DNA of 64,000 nt from Streptomyces abikoensis. Lineage in GTDB: Bacteria; Actinomycetota; Actinomycetes; Streptomycetales; Streptomycetaceae. Positions 49,613 to 58,430 of this stretch are shown piece after piece. The position numbers and the translations under genes are program-made. The DNA lies in NCBI RefSeq assembly GCF_014648775.1, contig NZ_BMRT01000001.1:1178001-1242000 (forward strand). Reading direction: 5' to 3'. Under the pieces are notes generated by a model that worked only from the letters and a program-made list of their open reading frames with translations, did not search any database and was not told the origin of the DNA. Position 1 is the first letter of the stretch, and each line of letters begins with the position of its first letter.

Positions 49613-50863
49613 CTACGACACCGGCCTGGAGTCCTCCCACACGCCCTCGAACTCCTCGCGGTAGGTGTCGAAGAGCCCGCCGTCCGCGTCGGGGCGCCCC
49701 TCCCGGAGCACGCCCCGGCCGTGGCCGCCGCGCAGGACGAGCACCGGCGACTCCATGCCGCGCGCCTTGCGGAGATAGGACTGCACCACGGCGACCCCGT
49801 CCGAGCCGTCGCCGTTGACCAGGTAGGCGGTGAAGCGCGGGGTCTCGTCGAAGACGCGGATCTCGAAGGAGGACGCGTCCCGGAGCGCGGCGCGCACCCG
49901 CCGCATGTGGATGATGTTCATCTCCACGGACCGGCTCATCTCGCCCTTCTTGATCCCCAGTTCCCGCTCCCGGCGGCGCACGGCGCTGCTGGCGGGGTTG
50001 AGGAAGAGCAGCCGGGTGCGGCAACCGGCCTCGGCGAGGCGGACCATGCGCCGTCCGGAGTAGTTCTGGACGAGGAGGTTCAGGCCTATGCCGACGGCGT
50101 CGAGGCGGCGGGCGCTGCCGAAGAGGTCCTCGACGGGCAGCTGGCGCTGGAGCCGCACCCGGTCGGGGTGGACGCCGACGACGTCGGCGTAGCGGTCGCC
50201 GACGAGGTCCTCGACGGCGTCGATGGGCAGCCGGTCGCCGGAGGAGGCGCCCGCGCCGCTGCCGCTGCCGAGGATGTCCAGCAGCCTGGCCGAGGCGCGT
50301 TCGGCCTGGGCGAGGACGGTCTGGGAGAGCGCCCGGTTGCGGGAGACGACGTTGCGGGCCACCTCGAGCTCGTCCAGTACGAGTTCGAGCTCGCGCCGGT
50401 CGTCGAGGTAGGGCTCGAAGCACGGCCAGTGCTGGACGACCAGCTCGCGCAGCTGGGGCAGGGTGAGGAAGCTGAGGACGTTGTCGTCGGCCGGGTCGAG
50501 CAGATAGCCCTTGCGGCGGCTGACCTCGCGGACGGCGACGGCGCGCTGCACCCATTCCTGGCCGGCCGGGCCGGCGGCCGCGACGACCCATTCCTCCTCG
50601 CCGTGGACGGGCTCGTAGACCGGGCGCAGCACGGCGGCGACGACGGCGCGGAGCCGCTGCTCGACCAGGTTGAGCCATATGTAGGCACGCCCCGCCCGGC
50701 GGGCGCGTGTGCGCACCTCGCCCCAGGCTTCGGCGCCCCAGTCCAGTTCCGCCCCGATCTCCCTCGGGCGGGTCAGGGAGACCACGCCCGGAGGGGTGTC
50801 GGACGTGCCGTCCTCTTCCGGACAGCCGTCCCCAGGGGGCAGCTCCAGCCCGCCCGAGCTCAC
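49613..50863 (-). CDS. SAV2148 family HEPN-domain protein
   Basis: 416 residues from GTG 50863, preferred over TTG 50893 because GGAAGG is correctly placed and MSSGGLELPPGDG is the usual N-terminus as I recall. A long N-terminal helical region (WGEVRTRARRAGRAYIWLNL; VEQRLRAVVAAVLRPVYEPV) corresponds to the HEPN domain; a C-terminal part with GRRMVRLAEAGCRTRLLFLN, MNIIHMRRVRAALRD and VLVLRGG resembles a phospholipase-D-like fold. Highly conserved in Streptomyces, with no established activity. Confidence 0.85.
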   Translation of the reverse strand: MSSGGLELPPGDGCPEEDGTSDTPPGVVSLTRPREIGAELDWGAEAWGEVRTRARRAGRAYIWLNLVEQRLRAVVAAVLRPVYEPVHGEEEWVVAAAGPAGQEWVQRAVAVREVSRRKGYLLDPADDNVLSFLTLPQLRELVVQHWPCFEPYLDDRRELELVLDELEVARNVVSRNRALSQTVLAQAERASARLLDILGSGSGAGASSGDRLPIDAVEDLVGDRYADVVGVHPDRVRLQRQLPVEDLFGSARRLDAVGIGLNLLVQNYSGRRMVRLAEAGCRTRLLFLNPASSAVRRRERELGIKKGEMSRSVEMNIIHMRRVRAALRDASSFEIRVFDETPRFTAYLVNGDGSDGVAVVQSYLRKARGMESPVLVLRGGHGRGVLREGRPDADGGLFDTYREEFEGVWEDSRPVS

Positions 50864-51147
50864 CAGCGCACCGCCTTCCGCCCCCGCTCCCAATGATCAA
50901 GGCAGACTACTGCGCGGGCGGGAGGGGGTGCACGCGCGTCCGTCGGGCCTGCGGTCAACTCTGCCGTCGGACGTGCCGGTTGTCCGATACCCGGGCGCCG
51001 GACGTGATCTGATTCATAGCCAGAAGTAGCCGGACGGGTGGCGGAAGGCTGCTGTCACCCGCTCGGCGGAGCCCTCGGGGCGGGCGGCGGACCGGCTTTT
51101 GCGGAAGATCTGCGGAAAGCGCGGCCGGGGGTGGAAGACTTCTGGGC
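50864..51147. promoter_or_regulatory. Divergent intergenic region
   Basis: 284 bases between the SAV2148-type gene and glgX. GCGGAAGATCTGCGGAAAGC upstream of glgX holds a short direct repeat GCGGAA. No clear promoter or hairpin was identified. Confidence 0.3.
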
Positions 51148-53295
51148 ATGCAGGTCTGGCCGGGACAGGCGTACCCCCTCGGTGCCACGTACGACGGCGC
51201 CGGAACCAATTTCGCGGTCTTCTCGGAGGCCGCCGAACGGATCGAGTTGTGCCTCTTGCACGAGGACGGCTCGGAGACGGCGGTGGAGCTGCGGGAGACG
51301 GACGCGTTCGTATGGCACGCCTACCTCCCGGGGGTGATGCCGGGTCAGCGGTACGGCTTCCGGGCGCACGGCCCGTACGAGCCGCGGCGCGGTCTGCGCT
51401 GCAACTCCGCCAAGCTGCTGCTCGACCCGTACGCGAAGGCCGTGAGCGGGGCGGTGGACTGGGGGGAGGCGGTCTACGGCTATCCCTTCGGGCGGCCGGA
51501 GAAGCGCAATGACATGGACTCGGCACCGCACATGATGACTTCGGTGGTGGTCAATCCGTACTTCGACTGGGGGGACGACCGGCCGCCCCGGACGGAGTAC
51601 CACCGCACGGTCATCTACGAGGCCCATGTGAAGGGCCTGACGATGCGCCACCCGGAGCTGCCGGAGGAGATCCGGGGGACGTACGCCGCGCTGGCGCATC
51701 CGGCGGTGATCGGGCATCTGAGGGAGCTGGGGGTCACGGCGATCGAGTTGATGCCGGTCCATCAGTTCGTGCAGGACCACCGGCTGGTGGACGCGGGGCT
51801 GGTCAACTACTGGGGCTACAACACCATCGGGTTCTTCGCGCCGCACAACGCGTACGCGTCGTGGGGCGACCGGGGTCAGCAGGTGCTGGAGTTCAAGACG
51901 GCGGTGCGGGCGCTGCACGCGGCGGGCATCGAGGTGATTCTGGATGTGGTGTACAACCACACGGCCGAGGGCAATCATCTGGGCCCGACGCTGTCGTTCC
52001 GGGGGCTGGACAACGCGTCGTACTACCGGCTGACCGACGATCCGCGCTACTACATGGACACCACCGGCACCGGCAATTCGCTGCTGATGCGGAGCCCGCA
52101 CGTGCTCCAGCTCATCATGGACTCGCTGCGCTACTGGGTGACCGAGATGCGGGTGGACGGTTTCCGCTTCGACCTGGCGGCGACGCTGGCGCGGCAGTTC
52201 CACGAGGTGGACCGGCTGTCGTCGTTCTTCGACCTGGTGCAGCAGGATCCGGTGGTCAGCCAGGTGAAGCTGATCGCGGAGCCGTGGGACGTGGGCGAGG
52301 GCGGCTATCAGGTCGGCAACTTCCCGCCCCTGTGGACCGAGTGGAACGGAAAGTTCCGGGACACCGTGCGGGACCTGTGGCGGGGCGAGCCGGCCACCCT
52401 GGCGGAGTTCGGCTCCCGGCTGACCGGCTCCTCCGACCTCTACCAGGGCGACAGCAGGCGCCCGCTGGCCTCCGTCAACTTCGTCACCTGCCACGACGGC
52501 TTCACCCTCCACGACCTCGTCTCGTACAACACCAAGCACAACGAGGCCAACGGCGAGGACAACCGGGACGGCGAGAGCCACAACCGCTCCTGGAACTGCG
52601 GGGCCGAGGGACCGACCGACGACCCGGGCGTCCTGGCCCTGCGCGAGCGGCAGATGCGCAATTTCATCGCCACCCTGATGGTCTCGCAGGGCGTGCCGAT
52701 GCTCAGCCACGGCGACGAGTTCGCCCGCACCCAGCACGGCAACAACAACGCCTACTGCCAGGACGGCGAGGTGTCCTGGGTGCGCTGGCCGCGCCTCCCG
52801 GAGGGGGCGGAGGAGGACGTGGACGAGGAGACGGCACGGGCGCTGCGGATGCTGCGCTTCACCCGCTCGCTGGTCTGGCTCCGCCGCGACCACCCCGTCT
52901 TCCGCCGCCGGCGCTTCTTCCACGGGCGGCCGGTGCAGGGCACCCACGACGAACTATCCGATATCGCCTGGTTCACTCCGGAAGGGGAGGAAATGCGGGA
53001 CAGTGACTGGCAGGTCGCCCACGCCAGGTCCCTGACCGTCTTCCTCAACGGCAGCGCCATCTCCGAGCCCGGGCCCCGGGGCGAGCCGGTGACCGACGAC
53101 TCCTTCCTGCTGATGTTCAACGCGCACGACCGGCCGCTGGACTTCACCGTCCCCGTCGACCACGGCGCGCAGTGGCAGGTCGTCGTCGACACGGCGCGCC
53201 CGGAGGGCGTGGCGGCGGACGGGCCGAAGGTGCGGGCGGGGGAACGGTTGACTCTTGTCGACCGCAGTCTGGCGGTGCTTCAGCGGCCGGCCTAG
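51148..53295 (+). CDS. glgX: Glycogen debranching enzyme
   Basis: 715 residues from ATG 51148. An N-terminal CBM48 domain (TNFAVFSEAAERIELCLLHE) precedes a GH13 barrel with conserved regions VILDVVYNHTAEGN, MRVDGFRFDLAATL (nucleophile Asp), LIAEPWD (acid/base Glu) and VTCHDGFTLHDL. It removes alpha-1,6 branches from glycogen to give malto-oligosaccharides, which are substrates for the treY and treZ products downstream. Length and order match GlgX. Confidence 0.95.
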   Translation: MQVWPGQAYPLGATYDGAGTNFAVFSEAAERIELCLLHEDGSETAVELRETDAFVWHAYLPGVMPGQRYGFRAHGPYEPRRGLRCNSAKLLLDPYAKAVSGAVDWGEAVYGYPFGRPEKRNDMDSAPHMMTSVVVNPYFDWGDDRPPRTEYHRTVIYEAHVKGLTMRHPELPEEIRGTYAALAHPAVIGHLRELGVTAIELMPVHQFVQDHRLVDAGLVNYWGYNTIGFFAPHNAYASWGDRGQQVLEFKTAVRALHAAGIEVILDVVYNHTAEGNHLGPTLSFRGLDNASYYRLTDDPRYYMDTTGTGNSLLMRSPHVLQLIMDSLRYWVTEMRVDGFRFDLAATLARQFHEVDRLSSFFDLVQQDPVVSQVKLIAEPWDVGEGGYQVGNFPPLWTEWNGKFRDTVRDLWRGEPATLAEFGSRLTGSSDLYQGDSRRPLASVNFVTCHDGFTLHDLVSYNTKHNEANGEDNRDGESHNRSWNCGAEGPTDDPGVLALRERQMRNFIATLMVSQGVPMLSHGDEFARTQHGNNNAYCQDGEVSWVRWPRLPEGAEEDVDEETARALRMLRFTRSLVWLRRDHPVFRRRRFFHGRPVQGTHDELSDIAWFTPEGEEMRDSDWQVAHARSLTVFLNGSAISEPGPRGEPVTDDSFLLMFNAHDRPLDFTVPVDHGAQWQVVVDTARPEGVAADGPKVRAGERLTLVDRSLAVLQRPA

Positions 53296-53315
53296 CGTTC
53301 CGGCCGGCGGTCTGG

Positions 53316-53400
53316 TCACCTGCGGGCCGGTGGGGGCTTGTCGCGCCCACGCGGCGGCAGCCGCAGGTCGACACAGTCTCGCGCCCCTTACAGGGGCGTG
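53316..53400 (-). repeat. Dispersed intergenic repeat, copy 2
   Basis: Inverted copy of the sequence at 7938-8020, located between glgX and treY. It starts TCACCTGCGGGCCGG and ends in the hairpin GCGCCCCT-tac-AGGGGCG. Differences in the loop alongside a conserved stem suggest that RNA or DNA structure is kept. Confidence 0.75.
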
Positions 53401-53420
53401 CCGTGGGTACGTATGTTCCT

Positions 53421-55790
53421 GTGAAGCCCGACAGCCACGCGCCGCCTACCGCCACCTACCGGCTCCAGATCCAGCCCGGCTTTCCCTTCGCGGCGGCCGA
53501 GCGGGTCGTGCCCCGCCTCGCCGGGCTCGGCGTGTCCCATCTGCACCTCTCCCCCCTCCTGGAGGCCGTCCCCGGCTCCACGCACGGCTACGACGTCGTC
53601 GACCACACGGCGGTACGGGCGGAGCTGGGCGGGGAGGACGGGCTGCGCGCCCTGGCCCGTACCGCCCACGCGCACGGGCTGGGGCTGATCGCCGACATCG
53701 TGCCCAACCACATGGCCCTGCCCGCCGCCGGACGGCCGGGCGGTCCCCTGTGGCACGTGCTGCGCGACGGCCCGGCCTCCCCGTACGCCCGCTGGTTCGA
53801 CATCGACTGGGCCGAGCACGGCGGCAAGGTCCTGCTGCCCGTGCTCGCGGGCCGGCTCGGCGACGAGCTGGAACGCTTCACCACCGCCGACGGGGAGCTG
53901 CGCTACGGCGACCACGTCCTCCCCCTGCGGCCCGGCACCGAACGCCTCCCGCTGCCCGAGCTGCTCGACGCCCAGTGGTACCGCCCCGCCTGGTGGCGGC
54001 TGGCCCGCACCGAGCTCAACTACCGGCGCTTCTTCACCGTCTCCGAGCTGATCGCGGTGCGCGTGGAGGACCCCGAGGTCTTCGCCGCCACCCACGCCAC
54101 GATCCTGCGCCTGCTGCGCGAGGGCGTCCTCGACGGCCTGCGCGTCGACCACCCGGATGGCCTCGCCGACCCGCCCGCGTATCTGCGGCGGCTGCACGAG
54201 GCCACCGGAGGGCGGTGGACGGTCGTCGAGAAGATCCTCGCCGGGGACGAACGGCTGCCCGCCGACTGGCCCGTCGCCGGCACCACCGGCTACGACGCCC
54301 TGCGCCGGCTCGACGGCCTGTTCACCGACCCCGCCGGGCTCGGCGAACTCACCGACGCCTACCTCGCCTTCACCGGCTGCCCGCCCGACCGGGGCGGCGA
54401 CTGGCCCGCGACCGCGCGCCGCGCCGCCCACCGGGTCATCGGCCACGAGCTGGCCGCCGAGACCGAGCGGCTCGTCCGCACCGCCGTCCGGCTCTGCGAG
54501 ACCTCCCACCGGCTGCGCGACCACGCCCCCTGGGCGCTGCGCACCGCCCTGCGCGAGATCCTCGTCCGGCTGCCCGTCTACCGCCCGTACGTCACGGCGG
54601 GCCGGCCCGCCGCGCCCACGGACGCCGCCCTGCTGGAGGAGGCCGCCCGGGGGGCCCGGGGAGCCTTCGCCGTCCCCGAGGAGGCCCGGGCCGTGGAGCT
54701 GATCCGCGACGCCGCCCTCGGCCGCCTCGGCGACGGCCCCGACCAGCGGGACTTCTGCGCCCGTTTCGCCCAGACGGCGTCGGCGCTGCGCGCCAAGTCC
54801 GTCGAGGACACCGCCTTCTACCGCTACGCGCCCCTGCTGTCGGCGACGGAGGTGGGCGGCACCCCCGACCGGCCGGCGGTCGCTCCGGAGGACTTCCACG
54901 CCTTCTGTGCCCGCGCGCAGGACGACCGGCCCCACGGCGGGACCGTCCTGTCCACCCACGACACCAAGCGCAGCGCCGACGCGCGGGCGCGGATCGCCGC
55001 GCTGAGCGAGCACCCGGCCGGCTGGGCCCGGCTGATGGACCGGCTGTGGTCCGACTCCCCCGCCCCGGACCCCCACCTGGCGTGGACCGCTTGGCAGAAC
55101 GCCTTCGCCCTCGGCGAGCCCGACCCCGACCGGCTCGTCCCCGCCGCCCTCAAGGGCGCCCGGGAGGCGGCGCTGCTGACGACGTGGACGGAACCGGACG
55201 CGGCGTACGAGGCGGCGGTGGCGGCCTTCGTCACCACCGGCCCCTGCGGGGCGGTGGGCCGGGAGGCCCTGGCCGGGTTCGAGGGCGAGGTCCGGGCCTC
55301 CATACGGGCCAACACCCTGGGGGCGGCGCTGCTCCACCTGACGATGCCGGGGGTGCCGGATGTGTACATGGGGACGGAGGGGCTGTACCGGGCGCTCGTC
55401 GACCCGGACAACCGGCCGGTCCCTCCCTTCCCCGACGGGACGGAGGACGGGCTCGCCGGCGAGAAGCTCCGGCTGACGCGGTCGGCGCTGCGGCTGCGGC
55501 GCGAGCGGCCCGAGTGGTTCGGGGCGGGGGGCTCGTACGTGCCGCTGTACGCGGAGGGCGCGGGCGCCGGGCACGTCGTGGCTTTCACGCGGGCGGCGCG
55601 AGTCGTCACCGTGGTGTGCCGGCTGGCGGGACGGCTGGCGGAAGCGGGTGGCTGGCGGGACACGGCCCTGGAGCTGCCCGGGGACGGGACGTGGCGGGAT
55701 CTGCTGGGGGGCGGGGAGTGGCGGGGGCGGGTGGCGGTCGCGGAGCTGCTGGGGGCGGCGCCGGTGGCGCTGCTGGTTTCCGGGGGCTGA
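53421..55790 (+). CDS. treY: Maltooligosyl trehalose synthase
   Basis: 789 residues from GTG 53421. The start ATYRLQIQPGFPFAAAERVV and LSPLLEAVPGSTHGYDVVDH are diagnostic; GH13 regions follow with ADIVPNHMAL, GLRVDHPDGLADP, and VEKILAGDERLP. It converts the reducing end of malto-oligosaccharides to a trehalosyl unit, later cut by TreZ. The ribosome site is poor and the dispersed repeat ends 20 bases upstream. Typical length for TreY. Confidence 0.95.
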   Translation: MKPDSHAPPTATYRLQIQPGFPFAAAERVVPRLAGLGVSHLHLSPLLEAVPGSTHGYDVVDHTAVRAELGGEDGLRALARTAHAHGLGLIADIVPNHMALPAAGRPGGPLWHVLRDGPASPYARWFDIDWAEHGGKVLLPVLAGRLGDELERFTTADGELRYGDHVLPLRPGTERLPLPELLDAQWYRPAWWRLARTELNYRRFFTVSELIAVRVEDPEVFAATHATILRLLREGVLDGLRVDHPDGLADPPAYLRRLHEATGGRWTVVEKILAGDERLPADWPVAGTTGYDALRRLDGLFTDPAGLGELTDAYLAFTGCPPDRGGDWPATARRAAHRVIGHELAAETERLVRTAVRLCETSHRLRDHAPWALRTALREILVRLPVYRPYVTAGRPAAPTDAALLEEAARGARGAFAVPEEARAVELIRDAALGRLGDGPDQRDFCARFAQTASALRAKSVEDTAFYRYAPLLSATEVGGTPDRPAVAPEDFHAFCARAQDDRPHGGTVLSTHDTKRSADARARIAALSEHPAGWARLMDRLWSDSPAPDPHLAWTAWQNAFALGEPDPDRLVPAALKGAREAALLTTWTEPDAAYEAAVAAFVTTGPCGAVGREALAGFEGEVRASIRANTLGAALLHLTMPGVPDVYMGTEGLYRALVDPDNRPVPPFPDGTEDGLAGEKLRLTRSALRLRRERPEWFGAGGSYVPLYAEGAGAGHVVAFTRAARVVTVVCRLAGRLAEAGGWRDTALELPGDGTWRDLLGGGEWRGRVAVAELLGAAPVALLVSGG

Positions 55791-55834
55791 TGTCGGCCCG
55801 TCCGGGGAAAACTTCCTCGTCGAGAGGAGCCGCC

Positions 55835-57574
55835 GTGCTGTTCGAGGTGTGGGCACCGCAGGCCCGGCACGTCGCCCTGGAGGCGGACGGCCGGACGTAC
55901 GCCATGGAGGCCGACCCGGCCCGGCCCGGCTGGTGGCGGGTCGACGCCCCCGCCCGGCACGGCACCCGCTACGGCTTCGCCCTCGACGGCGGCCCCACCC
56001 GGCCCGACCCGCGCTCGCGCCGGCAGCCGGACGGGCCGGACGGGCCCAGCGCCGTCGTCGACTTCGGCCGCTTCGCCTGGCGGCATCCGTGGCCCGGCCG
56101 GGGGCTGCCCGGCGCGGTCCTCTACGAGCTGCACACCGGCACGTTCACCCCCGAGGGCACCTTCGACGCGGCGGCCGAGCGGCTGCCCCACCTCGCGGAC
56201 CTGGGCGTCACGCACATCGAGCTGATGCCCGTCTGCCCCTTCCCCGGCCGGCACGGCTGGGGGTACGACGGGGTGGCGCCCTGGGCCGTGCACGAGCCCT
56301 ACGGCGGCCCGGACGGGCTGCGGCGGTTCGTGGACGCCGCGCACGGCCTCGGCCTCGGCGTCGTCCTCGACGTCGTCCACAACCACCTGGGCCCGTCCGG
56401 CAACCACCTGCCCGCGTACGGCCCGTACTTCACCGACACCCACCACACCCCCTGGGGCGCGGCCGTCAACCTCGACGCGCCCGGATCACCGGAGGTACGG
56501 GCGTACCTCATCGGCAGCGCCCTGGCCTGGCTGCGGGACTACCGGCTCGACGGGCTGCGGCTGGACGCCGTGCACGCGCTCGCCGACACCGGGCCCCGGC
56601 ACTTCCTCGCCGACCTGTCCGCCGCCGTCGACGAGCTGGCCGGACGGCTGGGCAGACCGCTGTTCCTCATCGCCGAGTCCGACCTCAACGACCCGGCCAC
56701 CACCACCCCGCGCGACGCGGGCGGCCTCGGTCTCCACGCCCAGTGGAACGACGACTTCCACCACGCCCTCCACACCGCGCTCACCGGCGAGTCCCAGGGC
56801 TACTACGCCGACTTCGCCGCCGACCCGGCCCACGCCCTCGCCAAGACCCTGCGCGGCGGCTTCTTCCACGACGGCACGCCCTCCACCTTCCGCGCCCGCC
56901 GCCACGGCCGCCCCCTGGACCCCGCCACCACCCCGGCCCACCGGCTCCTCGGCTACGCCCAGACCCACGACCAGATCGGCAACCGGGCGCTCGGCGACCG
57001 CCTCTCCGCCCGGCTCTCCCCGGGCCTGCTGGCCTGCGCGGCCGCGCTCGTGCTGTGCGCGCCCTTCACCCCCATGCTGTTCATGGGCGAGGAGTGGGGC
57101 GCCCGGACGCCCTGGCAGTACTTCACCGACCACCCGGACCCGGCCCTCGCGGAGGCCGTGCGGACCGGCCGCCGCCGGGAGTTCGAGGCCCACGGCTGGC
57201 CCGCCGAGGAGATCCCCGACCCCCAGGACCCGGCGACCCGCGACCGTTCCTGCCTGGACTGGACGGAACCCGGCCGCCCCCCGCACGCCCGGCTCCTCGC
57301 CTGGTACCGGCAGCTGATCGCCCTGCGCCGCGCCGAGCCCGCCCTGACGGATCCGCGCTGGCGGTACGAGGCGCTGTCCGTGACCGCCGAGGGCCTCGTC
57401 TCCTTCCGGCGCGGCCCGCTGCACGTCGCGGTCAACCTCGCCGCCCGCCCGGCCGCCCTACGGCTGACCGGCCCGGTGGCGGAGGCCGTCGCGGCGTGGC
57501 GCCCGGTGGGCCTGCCGGACGGCCCCGACGGCGTGCTGCGGCTGCCGCCGGAGACGGCGGCGGTGCTGCGCTGA
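55835..57574 (+). CDS. treZ: Malto-oligosyltrehalose trehalohydrolase
   Basis: 579 residues from GTG 55835, chosen for GAGAGGAGCCGCC and because LFEVWAPQA is the normal TreZ start; an ATG at 55790 overlapping the treY stop is possible. N-terminal CBM-like domain, then GH13 regions GVVLDVVHNHLGPSGN, LDGLRLDAVHAL, LIAESDLNDP and QTHDQIGNRALGD. It releases free trehalose. With glgX and treY it forms a glycogen-to-trehalose route. Confidence 0.95.
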   Translation: MLFEVWAPQARHVALEADGRTYAMEADPARPGWWRVDAPARHGTRYGFALDGGPTRPDPRSRRQPDGPDGPSAVVDFGRFAWRHPWPGRGLPGAVLYELHTGTFTPEGTFDAAAERLPHLADLGVTHIELMPVCPFPGRHGWGYDGVAPWAVHEPYGGPDGLRRFVDAAHGLGLGVVLDVVHNHLGPSGNHLPAYGPYFTDTHHTPWGAAVNLDAPGSPEVRAYLIGSALAWLRDYRLDGLRLDAVHALADTGPRHFLADLSAAVDELAGRLGRPLFLIAESDLNDPATTTPRDAGGLGLHAQWNDDFHHALHTALTGESQGYYADFAADPAHALAKTLRGGFFHDGTPSTFRARRHGRPLDPATTPAHRLLGYAQTHDQIGNRALGDRLSARLSPGLLACAAALVLCAPFTPMLFMGEEWGARTPWQYFTDHPDPALAEAVRTGRRREFEAHGWPAEEIPDPQDPATRDRSCLDWTEPGRPPHARLLAWYRQLIALRRAEPALTDPRWRYEALSVTAEGLVSFRRGPLHVAVNLAARPAALRLTGPVAEAVAAWRPVGLPDGPDGVLRLPPETAAVLR

Positions 57575-57697
57575 TCGTGTCCGCGCGTTTGCGCGTTTGC
57601 GCCCCTCCGCGCGGCGGGCCGACCCTGGAAGTGAGGCGACCGCGCCCACTGAGCGGTCAGAGCGCTCGCGCGGCCGCAGCGGAGGGGGCGAGCAGTT

Positions 57698-57994
57698 ATG
57701 CGCATGCTGCTCATAGCCCGGTTGGATACTCACACGTCGAACGAAGCCATCCGGAACGGCACAATGCCGAAGATGATCGAAGAGCTTCTGGAACACCTGA
57801 AGCCTGAAGCGGCCTATTTCACAGTGCTGGACGGCGGTCGTTCGTGTGTGATGGTCTTCAATCTCGAAGACCCCTCGCACATGCCCGCCATCGTGGAGAA
57901 GTTCTTCCTCGACATGGAGGCCGATGTCGAACTGCATCCAGTGATGAACACCGATGACCTGCGCAAGGGGCTTGCAGCGCTGGGCGGAGAGTGA
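57698..57994 (+). CDS. Conserved small protein of unknown function
   Basis: 98 residues from ATG 57698 (GGAGGGGG upstream). Starts RMLLIARLDTHTSNEAIRNG and continues with FTVLDGGRSCVMVFNLEDPS, a pattern of a dimeric alpha/beta-barrel (DUF3303-like) protein. Codon use is less GC-rich than neighbours (AAT, CAC, GAA common). Its stop is 2 bases from the msrB stop. Role unknown. Confidence 0.75.
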   Translation: MRMLLIARLDTHTSNEAIRNGTMPKMIEELLEHLKPEAAYFTVLDGGRSCVMVFNLEDPSHMPAIVEKFFLDMEADVELHPVMNTDDLRKGLAALGGE

Positions 57995-57996
57995 GT

Positions 57997-58404
57997 TCAG
58001 TCCTCGTCCGGCCGCAGCCGCAACGAGATGGAGTTGATGCAATACCGCTGGTCCGTGGGCGTCGGGTAGCCCTCGCCCTCGAAGACGTGGCCCAGGTGGG
58101 AGCCGCAGCGGGCGCAGCGGACCTCGGTGCGGACCATTCCGTGGGAGCGGTCGTCCAGGAGCTCGACGGCGTCGGAGTCCTTCGGGTCGAAGAAGCTCGG
58201 CCAGCCGCAGTGGCTCTCGAACTTCTCCGTGGAGCGGAACAGCTCCGCGCCGCAGGCCCGGCAGGCGTAGACGCCCTCCGTCTTCGTGTCGGTGTACTCA
58301 CCGCGGAAGGCGGGCTCGGTGCCCGCCCGGCGGAGCACCTGGTACTCCGCCGGCGTCAGCTCCGCGCGCCACTGCTCGTCCGTCTTCTCGACCTCGTACG
58401 CCAT
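57997..58404 (-). CDS. msrB: Peptide-methionine (R)-S-oxide reductase
   Basis: 135 residues from ATG 58404. Zinc-binding CxxC pairs (YACRACGAEL; VRCARCGSHL), HCGWPSFF, and the active-site RYCINSISLRL with its catalytic cysteine. It repairs oxidised methionine in proteins. Size normal for the free-standing enzyme. Confidence 0.96.
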   Translation of the reverse strand: MAYEVEKTDEQWRAELTPAEYQVLRRAGTEPAFRGEYTDTKTEGVYACRACGAELFRSTEKFESHCGWPSFFDPKDSDAVELLDDRSHGMVRTEVRCARCGSHLGHVFEGEGYPTPTDQRYCINSISLRLRPDED

Positions 58405-58430
58405 GCCGTACGCCCTCCGCGGTGTGTCGG

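Noticed and set aside
53255..57574. A 1439-codon open frame spanning treY and treZ
   Set aside because: Only the part from 55835 is treZ; the rest is the out-of-frame shadow of treY, rich in Arg/Pro/Ala.
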